DNA of 64,000 nt. Origin: Aquilaria yunnanensis. Lineage: Eukaryota; Streptophyta; Magnoliopsida; Malvales; Thymelaeaceae. Shown piece after piece: positions 11,052 through 20,426 of this stretch (the first letter of the stretch is position 1; each line of letters opens with the position of its first letter). The notes beneath the pieces were generated by a model. It searched no databases and had not been told where the DNA came from. It saw nothing but the letters and a program-made list of their open reading frames with translations. Made by a program: the position numbers and the translations under genes. The stretch is taken from assembly GCA_039654915.1 (NCBI GenBank), contig CM077593.1, positions 34,256,501 through 34,320,500 on the forward strand, read 5' to 3'.

Positions 11052-14000
11052 ATGACTCACAACGATGAGGCCCTAGGCCATCATTTGGCGCCGTCTGTGG
11101 GAACCCGCTCGCAAATCGCCGTCGTTGAGACTCGGCGTTCTAAGGACAAGGGACTCCCAAGGTCCTCGTCCGCGCCTGAGATACAACCGGCCGCTGAGCA
11201 GACATTCCCAGAGACTTCTACGCCCGAGCAAGACCGCCCTCTGGTAATCACCATGAGCTTCTTGAGGGACTTTCAGCGCTCGGTCGTTGCTGAAATGAAT
11301 CAGCAGATCGATCGAAGATGGCCACAGCAGTCACAGGCCCAGAAACCCTCCTCATCAGCACGCCCTCGGGAGAGAAGCCCCAAGTCTACATACCGCAGTT
11401 CAAGAAGTGGAGAGCCTCGCGGAGAATCATCCACAGAAGATATAGCCCTCGGGAAACGGCCTGTGGGACAAACCGGGTCCAAGCGACCGAGAGTCTCACA
11501 GTGAAGCAGTTCGTCGCCCGAGGCGAGGTCCCTGACCCCTTCGCGCCGAACTCGCTCCCCGAAGAGGCGCCGTCGATCTCCCTCCCGCGAAAATGGTCCT
11601 AGCGCCACTGCACTTATGGAAAGGATATTGGCACGGCTGGACAGAGTGGAGAAGCAAGTGGCCAGAAAACCCGTTTGGGACAGGCTGTCGGGGGCATTAT
11701 GCGAAGATGACTCCCCGTTTATTCGCGCCGTCGTTGAGGCAGCTATGCCAGGCGACTTCAGAGTGCCTAGGCTGGAGATCTATGATGGCCGGACTGATCC
11801 ACAGGCCCATCTGACGAAGTACAGATGGAGCATGATAATGCACGGAGCTGATGACGCTACCATGTGCAAATGCTTCGAAGTCACCCTTACGGGCCCAGCA
11901 ACAGCATGGTACAATTCCTTGCCCCCAGGGACTATCACTGAGTTCCAGGAGTTGTCCACAGCCTTCACCCAACAGTTCATTGGGAGCAGGCCGACAGCCA
12001 AAATGCCTGTGCAGATGTTCGACATAGAGCAGAGAAACGGAGAGACAATCCGAGACTATGTCGAACGATTCAACAGGGAAGCACTCAGCGTCCCGGACTT
12101 CCGGCCCGAAATCCGCATCCTCGCTATGACACGGGGCCTTCGGCGTGACTCACAGCTGTTCTACGAGTTCTCAAAGGACCCCCCGGAGACCCTCGAAGAA
12201 TTTTACCGAAGGGCAGAGCAGCACATGACAGCCGAGGAATTGAGGATGGCGGGGCCGAAGTCTGATCATCACCGCGCCGAAGGGTCCAGTCAGCAAGCTT
12301 GTCATCTTTCTGAACACACAGGCCGCCCACGACGAATGCGAGGAAGGAAACCTCAAAGTTTCACGCCCTTGAGCACGACACGAACCAACATTCTCATGGC
12401 GCTGGAAAGGCAAGGGACGCAGATTCGGCGGCCAAAGGCCATGGTCGCCGATAATAAGAAGAATGCCAAGAAGTTCTGCCAGTTTCATCGCGACCACGGT
12501 CATGACACCGAAGACTGCTTCCAGCTGAAGAAGTACATAGAGTCGCTGATCAAACAGGGCCAACTTCACAAATACCTGCGGATGCCCTCCCCAAAAGGCA
12601 GAAAAGAGGAGGAAGAGAGGGCCGAAAACGAGGACTATGACTCCGACAGGCGGAGAAACAGAAGTCCAAAAAGGCGCCTTCCACCTCCAGTAGGGGTCAT
12701 CCAAACCATCACCACGGGGCTCCCATCCTCGGAAAGAAAGCGGAAGGCCAGAGAAATTGCAGTTATGGAGTATCAAAGTCCATCAAAGAAACTGGCTCGC
12801 AAAGATGGCTCCACCGTCGTCTTCCCCCACGACGACCCGCTGCTGATAATGGCGAGAATAGGGAACTGGGACGTCAAGAGAGTGTTGCTTGATGATGGCT
12901 CAAATGCTGACGTCCTATTCTCGCACTTACTGCCGAGCTTGGGCATCTCCAGCAGCGAGCTTAAACCTGTCACCACGCCCACCTTCGGCGTTGGGCCATC
13001 CGAACTACCCGTCCTCGGATGGATCGACCTCCCCTTGATGATGAAAGGCACTTCGGTAGACGGAGCAGCTGAGTTGTACGCGTCCACAATGGCAAGATTC
13101 ATCGTCATGGACGTCCCGTCTTCGTACAACACCATCCTTGGAAGGCAGACTCAAGGGAACCTGCACATTCACCCCGATGTGAAGTACTTGACTGTCACAT
13201 TCGCCACCAAGGATGGAGATGCAGAGGTCTTCATCGACCAAGCCGAGGTAAGAAAGGTGTTTGTAAAAGCACGAAAGGCTCCGGCAAACAACTCTACACA
13301 AACGGTGGAGGCAAAGGCGCAGGAGAAAGGCAAAGAAGGAGATCCCGCAGAAGCAGAAACGGAAGCAGTAGATCTTGTCCCAGGACAATCTACCCGAATA
13401 GGGAAGAGCTTGGCCAAAGGTGACAAGGAAAATCTTGTATCCTTTCTGCTGAAAAATAAAGATCTGTTTGCCTACTCGCCGAAAGACATGCCAGGAGTGA
13501 ACCCTGGCATAATACAGCACATCCTCAAAGTAAGCCTGGAAGCAAAACCTATCAGGCAAAAGAAACGAAGCATCTCAGCCCACAAAAGCAACTTCGTGAA
13601 AACCGAAGTCCAGCGCCTATTGGATGCTGAAGTTATCAGGGAGGTAAAATACCCCGAATGGTTAAGCAACGTGGTCATCGCCACAAAAGAAGATCAACTG
13701 GTAGATTCAACGGCCGAATACGGGCTCCTGAGCTTCCTAGATGCCTTCAGCGGCTACCATCAGATAAGGATGGACCCCGAAGATGAAGAGAAAACTGCCT
13801 TCATCACCGAGGGAGGAACGTACTGCTACGTCAGAATGCCCTTCGGGCTCAAAAATGCAGGAGCCACCTACCAGAGACTGATGAACAAGGTCTTCAAGGA
13901 CCAAATGGGGAGAAACATGGAGGTATATGTTGATGATATGATAGTCAAAAGCAAGCTGCCCGGCTACCACGTTGCAGATTTGGAGGAAACCTTCCAAAAG

Positions 14001-16466
14001 CTCAGAGCCTTCGGGATTCGCCTTAATCCCGAGAAGTGTATCTTCGGCGTGACCTCGGGAAAATTCCTTGGGTACATGGTATCCGAAAGAGGCATCGACG
14101 CCAATCCTGAGAAGATTAAGGCTCTGCTTGAGTTCCGAACTCCTGCCACAGTCAAACACGTGCAGAGACTAACCGGAAGAATAACCTCTCTGAGCAAGTT
14201 TATTTCCAGGTACGGAGATAGGTGTAGACCTTTCTTCAAAGTCCTCACAAAGGCAGCAAAGATGGAAGGCGACCTCGGAAGAAACAATCATCCTTGGGAC
14301 GAAGATTGCCAAAAGGCCTGGGAAGAACTCAAAGTCTACCTAGCCAGCCTGCCGACTCTACGACAACCTCGGGAGGGAGAACCCCTCGTACTGTACCTCA
14401 CCGTCACAGAAAAGGCCGTGAGCTCGGTCCTGGTGAAAGAAGAAGGGCCGAAACAATGGCCGGTCTACTACGCCAGCAAGTCCCTGCATGGCGCCGAAGT
14501 CAGGTACCGTTTGCTTCAAAAAGCTATATACGCCTTGGTGCTTGCAGGAAGAAGACTACGACCATATTTCCAGGCTCACCCCATCATCGTCCGAAGTAGC
14601 CTACCACTACGGGATGTTATGAAGAGAGTTGATCATTCGGGAAGGCTCTCCAAATGGTGCATAGAGCTTGGCGAACACAAAATCACGTATGAGCCTCGGA
14701 AGGCCATAAAAGCCCAAGCATTGGCAGATTTTATCGCCGAAATACCCACCACTGAGGAGAACCACTCAGATCCGAAAGAAGGTGAGCTAGAATGGACCTT
14801 GCATGTTGACGGAGCCTCGGGGTCCGAACACCAGGGAGCTGGAATAGTTATCAGAGGACCCGAAGGCCTAGAGGTGATGAAGGCTATCAAGTTCAGCTTC
14901 AACGTCACCAATAATGTGGCTGAGTATGAAGCCCTCATAGCGGGATTACGCTTGGCCAGAAAGATTGGCGTGAGAAACTTAAGGGCTCACAGCGATTCCC
15001 AGCTGGTAGTTCGGCAGACGGCAGGAGATTATGGGGCGAAGGACCCAATCTTGGCAAAATACCACGAGCTGGTAACAAAACTCATCCAAGAGTTTGACGC
15101 CGTGCGGATCGAAAATGTACCCCGGCGGAATAACACTGAGGCAGATTGCTTAGCGAAGTCCAAAACATACACCGAGGTGCTAGACCATCCAAGCATCTCC
15201 GTGCTAAGCGTAACGACCTCGGGAACAGGGTGGAAGGACCCCATAAAGAGATACCTCGCAGAGAATGAGCTTCCCGAAGACGCCGGCAATGCTGCAAGAC
15301 TGCGAAGACGTGCCGGAAGATTCTTCCTGATTGGTGAAGAGTTATATCGGCAAGGATATGCAAATCCGCTGCAGAGATGTGTTGGCGAAGAGGATACTGA
15401 GATGGTCCTCGAAGAAGTTCACGAAGGCATGTGCGGCTCGCACATTGGAACTGATGCCCTTGCAGCAGTGATACTCCGCCAAGGATACTTCTGGCCTACC
15501 CTGAGAAAGGACGCAAGGCAGTTCGTCCAGAAGTGCGGTAGTTGCCAGAGACATGCAAAAATCTAGAGGATACCCTCGGAAATGGTAACGTCGGCAGACT
15601 ATCCTTGGCCCTTCGCAGTCTGGGGTATAGACCTTATTGGGCCACTCCCCACAGCGCCCGGAGGTGTGAAATTCTGCGTGGTAGCAGTGGACTATTTCTC
15701 AAAGTGGGTAGAGGCAGAACCACTAGCAACTATCTCGGCAAAAGAAGTGCAGAAGTTCGTATGGAAGAACATCGTATGCAGATTTGGCATACCGAGGGTA
15801 CTAGTAGCTGATAATGGATCCTAGTTCATAGACAAAGGATTCCAGGAATTCATCAGCGACCTCGGAATAAAGATGCACTTCGTCCCAGTAGCTCACCCCC
15901 AAAGCAATGGGCAGGTGGAAGTATCAAACAGGACCATAAAAGATGGCCTGAAAAAGAGACTTGGGGAAGCCAAGGGGAAATGGCCAGGAGAACTCCAAAG
16001 TGTATTGTGGAGCTACCGAACGACGCCACGAAGAGCCACAGGGGAAACTCCCTTCTCACTCGTCTTCGGAACAGAGGCCATTATCCCAATAGAGATAGTT
16101 CAGCCTTCAATACGGGTGCAAGTATTTGATGAAGGCGGAAACGACCTCGGTCTGAGAACTAAGCTCGACCTTGTGGCCGAACACAGAGAAATAGCTGAGC
16201 TGAGAAGAAAAGCTTTCCAGCAAAGAGTGGCCGCGGCTATCAACTTAAAAGCCAGGCCAAAAGAAATCAAAAAAGGAGACCTCGTTCTCCGAAAGGCCGA
16301 CTTTGCACCCCAAAGGCCATCTCACGGAGTACTTCGCGCAAATTGGGAAGGACCTTATCTGGTTCTCGCCGAAGTATGAAAAGGCGTGTACAAGCTTGGC
16401 GACGCCGAAGGCGTAGAATTGAAAAACACTTGGCATTCAGACGCCTTGAAAAAATTATACGCCTAA
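11052..16466 (+). pseudogene. gag-pol of element A, single frame, four stops and an RT deletion
   Basis: The polyprotein (about 1,804 codons) supplies capsid, protease, reverse transcriptase, two RNases H and integrase. The ATG at 11052 lies in the LTR. In order: gag N-terminus with VVETRRSKDKG; gag core from about codon 240 (YDGRTDPQ); variant zinc knuckle CX2HX4HX4C (12477-12518); protease DDGS (12891-12902); RT with YVDD (13926-13937); first RNase H (about 14360-14720); archaeal-type RNase H from VDGASGSEHQGAG (about 14800-15160); integrase with H/H and CX2C zinc binding, the two catalytic Asp (VAVDYF, VADNG) and Glu (NGQVEV). Breaks: TGA 11502, TAG 15564, TAG 15822, TGA 16377, all in the same frame and each one C-to-T change from CGA or CAG. 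At 13691/13692, 28 codons including the conserved R.C.DFR.N.D segment are missing, in frame. Final stop TAA 16464. Confidence 0.92.
11086..11103 (+). other. Primer binding site of element A
   Basis: TGGCGCCGTCTGTGGGAA, starting two bases after the LTR. The first seven bases match a tRNA 3' end with CCA. The remainder is shared with B except for one base, so it is under family constraint, but I could not match it to one tRNA from memory. It is also translated as part of gag. Confidence 0.8.
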
Positions 16467-16617
16467 GGTTGAGCGGAGGAGATATATTGTACAAGAAATA
16501 TTCTAAGTACAGAATGGTCTGGAGAAGAATGCTCTTGAGAAAAATTTTTAAGTATACCAAATTGTCCAAGACAGAATTCCGCGAAGGTGCTCACCACGAA
16601 AAAAGCAGATGTGACTT

Positions 16618-17104
16618 CCCGAAGTCCCTTGAGCCACTATACTCGGGAAAAATAGGAAACAAGAATCTTGCAAAGGTACTCGGCATAATCAGTGCAGAGA
16701 AAATTTTCCGAACACCCTTGAGCGAACATGTTCGGGAAAAAGGGAAAGCAAGAATCTCGCAAAAGTACACGCCAAAACAAAAGCAGAGGTAATTTCCGAA
16801 CACCCTTGAGCGAACATGCTCGGGAAAAAGCAAAATGAGCAATCTCGTGAAAATTTTCCTAAGTCCCTTGAGCAAATATGCTCGAGACAATAGGAAGACA
16901 GAAAAATTTGGCTGAAGGTTTTCCGAAGTCCCTTGAGCGAACATGTTCGGGATAAAAGGGAACAAAAAGCCTGCAAAAAACTTAGCCAAATTTTTACAAA
17001 CTTTCCAGAAAGTCTCTTGAGCGAGCACACTCGGGACAAAGGAAGGTAAAAAGTTTCTTTGGTTGCAGGTTTTCCGAAAGTCTCTTGAGCAAACGTGTTC
17101 GGGA
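16618..17104 (+). repeat. Seven-copy array of a palindromic motif between pol and the antisense gene (element A)
   Basis: A roughly 30-bp unit, CCGAA, then CCCTTGAGCGAACATG, then TTCGGGA, recurs at about 16618, 16708, 16796, 16858, 16923, 17004 and 17074, spaced 62-90 bp. Its core CGAACATGTTCG is a perfect 12-bp palindrome in copies 2 and 5 and slightly degraded elsewhere. A-rich spacers with partial similarity separate the units. Element B has only about one copy at the equivalent place (48037-48070). It sits where the two opposite transcription units converge. Function unknown. Confidence 0.75.
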
Positions 17105-17236
17105 CAGTGGAAATGAAGAAACTTGCAAGAAAGGACTTAGCCAAAAGATTGTTCATTTAGAGCAAACGCTGCCTTACAAAAGAAGTGCCCAAAGAAGGAG
17201 CACAAAGGAGAAAAATAAGAGGAGCCCTAAAACAAA

Positions 17237-19586
17237 CTAGGGAGAGCCGGGCGGACGAAGACCAGGAAGCTTCAGATGCTCGACCTTGGACCACTGCCAC
17301 CGAGGTCCCTCAGGAATATTTAGGCCCTCCAGAAAAGAGAGGTCCAAATCTGGGAACCTCTGCAGGACTTGGTGCCGAGCAAGGCAGAAGCCGTCCTGAA
17401 AGGCGACCTTGGCCATTTGATCAGAAGTATGTTTTTGAACACCAAGGTCGTTGAGCTCGTCCTTCAGCTCAGCAATCTCCTCCTCCAGCTCGCTTATCCC
17501 CGGCGTCCCTCCGGACTCCTTCTTCAGAGCCTCGACCTCGGCTCGGAGAGCATTGTTCTCATCCGTCAACCTCGCCGCAAGACTGTCAGAAACAGCCTTG
17601 TCCTTGACAAGATCTCCGTTGGCGGCGAGCAGCCCCTTTACTTGGTCGCCGAGGTCGGCAATCTTCCGGGAGGAGTCCTTTTCAAGCTCTTCTCTCTTCT
17701 TCGAGAACTCCTCCCGAACGGCGGCGATTTGCTGAGAACAATCCGCTGCCAGCTGCTGGTTGCTGGCGGCCACCTTTGCAAGCGAAGCCTTCGCTTCACT
17801 GAGTTCCCGCGAAGTCGTATCCTTGGAGGCAGCCTCTCTGGCCACCCGAACTCGGAGGTAACCAGCGTACTCCAGCAGCTACGGCAAGGCAAAAGTCCAG
17901 GTTAGTACAAATCTAAACACTTAGAAAATTGAGGAAAAAGAGTGTAAAGACTATACCTGAGCAGCATGCTCGGTGACTTTTGCGGCGAGGGTATTATCCC
18001 TCGGGTGAGCCGCCGCAATGGCCCGGAAGGAGGCGTCAGTGGTCATCCCCTTCCAAATCTCCTTTGTCATTTTTGGACAATCGTCGGAGAACAAATTCAT
18101 ATCCTCCGTGATTGTCCAAAAGGGCTCCAAGGGGATCTTCCCCTCAGGGATTTTGGCATCGCGGAGGGCCCGTTTCCTCTCATGAATGGCCCTCCAGCCA
18201 GCAGTAAGAGGCTCCTCTAAAAGTGAGAAGGAAGTTAGGAGTAGAAGAAAAATTCGCGAAAAGCAAAGGAGCTGAACTTCGCCTGAAGGCATACCTGGAG
18301 GAACCTCGGAGATAGTATCCTCGGGATCCTCGGGCCCCTCGGTAGAAAGACCCTTACCCTTCTGCCGATACCGCTCCTCGGCAGTAGGTACTTCTACCAC
18401 TACAGTGTTTCTGGGGGCCTCGAGGTCGGGAGGAGGCACCTCGGCGGAAGTAGCGGGGACCTCGGCCGGTGAAATTTCAACAAGACCAGCCTCTTCGCCA
18501 GCTTCTTCTTCCGAAAGCTCTGGCTGAGGAGGCTGGACAGCCTTCCTAGCTCGCTTCGCCGAGGGCCCCGCCCCTGTCGACTTCCTTCTTCGGGAAGCCG
18601 CCTTCTTTGTCTGCTCCCCCTTCTCCACTTGGCCAGAAAAGAGGGCCTTGTAATAGGCGGCAGCCCCATCGCCCATCTCTGAAAAAGAGAAGAAATATCA
18701 GCGTAAGTCCGAGGAAAAAATATAAAGGGGTGGAAGATTACTCACTTTCGGCAAAAGATTCGAAAGAAGTCTCCCCCTTAAGGAGCTTGACCAGCCAGGA
18801 GTCCTTCCCGGCGATGGCGGGAGCGGGCATATTGAGGTCAGTCTCGTGCTCCTTAACCACTTTCAGCTCCCGAAGGACTTCTTCGGTCATCAACCTCCAG
18901 TTGATAGGAAAGGGGTAAAGAGCACGAGGAGAGACCTCGGGAACCCAGTCAGCGACTGCCCGAATGCGGGCGTCGAAATCCGCGAACATGGAAGCCAACG
19001 GTGGGGTCAGCAGCATCCTCAGATCAACGACGTCTGCGTTCAGCACTCCCTGAGCCCATCTGGTCGGGACATTAGACCAGTTCTTATCCACCTTCAGGAA
19101 AAAGAACTTAGGCTGCCACCCCCGCCAGCTATCCTTCGTGTCGAAGGTGAAGGTGAATTTTTTGCTCCCGGATCCCCGAGGCAGCAGGAAATAGAAGCCA
19201 CCCTTCGGGACCACGTAGAGCTTGTAGTACTGCATGAAAATGATGAAGTGGGGCTCTATCCCGAACACGCCACACATGCAGAGGTAGGCGTTAAAATAGC
19301 AGTACGCGTTCGGGGGAAGCTGGTTCACAGCAATGCCATGGAATTGGCAGAACTCGCAAACCACCTTCGAGGGAGGATACCGAAGTCCGGCCTTCAGTTG
19401 GGCTCCGAAGACGGTAACCTCGTCGCCGCGGTTTGAAAAAGCAAAATGGCTAGAACGAGGCAGCCTGGTCACAGCGTAAGAGGGAAGAAAGAATTTTTTC
19501 TTCCACCTTTCTAGTTTTTCGGGGGTGGTACAGCAAGGATGGGCCAGAAGAGGTTTCCAGCTCTTGGGAACAGGCATCGTAGACAT
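17237..19586 (-). CDS. Antisense four-exon gene of element A: PF04195-like N-terminal domain with C-terminal coiled coil, open over 708 codons
   Basis: This gene lies opposite to gag-pol. Exons on the minus strand: 19586-18746, 18678-18295, 18216-17957, 17878-17237; introns of 67, 78 and 78 bp, all GT-AG. Joined length is 2,127 bases, exactly divisible by three, with no internal stop. Residues about 64-170 (AQLKAGLRYPP, NQLPPNAYCYFNAYLCM, KGGFYF, WRGWQPKFFF) resemble the plant 'putative gypsy type transposon' domain (PF04195, by memory). Exon 2 encodes a basic stretch (KKAASRRRKS, AKRARKA; nuclear-signal-like) and a Pro/Glu-rich linker. Exon 3 contains FWTITEDMNLFSDD. Exon 4 is a long heptad-rich coiled coil ending with FCLARHQVL. 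No enzymatic motif is visible; a nuclear protein-interaction role is a guess. A TATA box lies 298 bp upstream. The same exon plan in B supports the splice calls. Its expression is unproven. Confidence 0.78.
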
Positions 19587-19873
19587 GGAAAAGAGTTTGA
19601 GATGGAAAAGAAAATAGTTTCCAGAAAAAACTCAGAAGACGAGTTTGGAAAAAAACAACAGTTTTCCAGAAAAACTCAGAAAAACAGAGGAATCAGAGTA
19701 CTCTGGAAATCAAAACCCACCAAAAGATTTGCCTGAGGACGCCGTCGTGAAAGTTGGTAGGAAAAGCTCTGATTAAAGAAGCTCCACCACAGAAAGCAAG
19801 ATAAAACGCAAGAACAGAGGGCAAAGCAGAGAGAGAGCAGAAAAACAGTAAGTGGGACTTATGATGGAATGGG

Positions 19874-19884
19874 CTATTTATAGG
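19874..19884 (-). promoter_or_regulatory. TATA box of the antisense gene in element A
   Basis: CCTATAAATAG on the minus strand, about 298 bp before the ATG at 19586. Element B has CTATATAAACC at 45122-45132, 296 bp before its ATG. This implies an internal promoter, separate from the LTR, driving the opposite strand. Confidence 0.6.
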
Positions 19885-20183
19885 CCAAAGGTGGGTAGCC
19901 GAAAAGAGATCATAAGTACCCATTGGAGGCGAACCGTCGCCGTAACTGCCCGCTGCACCCGAAAAGGCGCGCCCTCTGTAAATGACACGTCTCTCTTCCA
20001 ATGGCAAGAAGCCGCGTGTCAACCGCTGCGTAGGAATAGGGGACATGCCTCCCCAAACGTCCCTGGAAAACCGGGACACACCTCCTGATTGGGACACGTC
20101 GTTTGACATCCCTGAAAAGTGGAGACGCGCCGCTCAGTCTGACACGCTTGGCCATCAGACCTGCAGAAATAAAAAGTAGGCCA

Positions 20184-20345
20184 CCTCGAGGACACCAAGA
20201 GACAGGCTATGGCTGAATAGCCCATGACTTTTGGGCAAGAGGTGTATCTTCGGTACAGGCTTTGCCTCGGAGACACCAAAGAATAGGCCAAGGCCGAACA
20301 GCCCAGACCCTCGGGCAAAAGGTGCGACCTCGGAACAGGTTATGC
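20184..20345. repeat. Two-copy tandem duplication (~80 bp) upstream of the antisense promoter in A
   Basis: 20184-20263 and 20265-20345 align along their length (GACACCAA, AGGC, GAACAGCCC, GGGCAA.AGGTG, ACAGG). A shortened third unit may follow to about 20400. It lies between the antisense promoter and the 3' LTR. Confidence 0.6.
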
Positions 20346-20412
20346 TTCCCAACAAGACTCCCAACGACAACCTCGGAAAGAGATGCAAACCGAAGTCTTC
20401 ACTTCGGCTTTC

Positions 20413-20426
20413 TAAAGGGGGGCATG
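20413..20426 (+). other. Polypurine tract of element A
   Basis: TAAAGGGGGGCATG directly before the 3' LTR; the purine run primes plus-strand synthesis. The same GGGG..CATG precedes the 3' LTR of B and C, so three non-purine bases between tract and LTR appear to be a family feature. Confidence 0.75.

Larger units (their letters stand above)
10217..11083 (+). repeat. 5' LTR of element A
   Basis: It starts TGATAGCC and ends CCATCA, 867 bp, the same length as the 3' LTR. It begins with a perfect hairpin GATAGCC-AAA-GGCTATC. The outer edge is fixed by the target repeat and the inner edge by the primer binding site two bases further on. The gag start codon (11052) lies inside it. Confidence 0.95.

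Noticed and set aside
11086..11103. Assignment of the primer site to tRNA-Lys, tRNA-Asp or tRNA-Arg.
   Set aside because: Only the first seven bases fit the tRNA 3' ends I could recall; the rest does not match convincingly, so no tRNA is named.
13005..13684. Long minus-strand open frames opposite the gag-pol of A (for example 13005-13559).
   Set aside because: They are mirror frames of a well-supported coding region with no conserved domain, unlike the antisense gene at 17237-19586, which is not opposite any sense gene.
16708..16736. CGAACATGTTCG looks like the bacterial SOS box (CGAAC-N4-GTTCG).
   Set aside because: The setting is a plant retrotransposon with no bacterial genes; any 12-bp palindrome of this type can match by chance.
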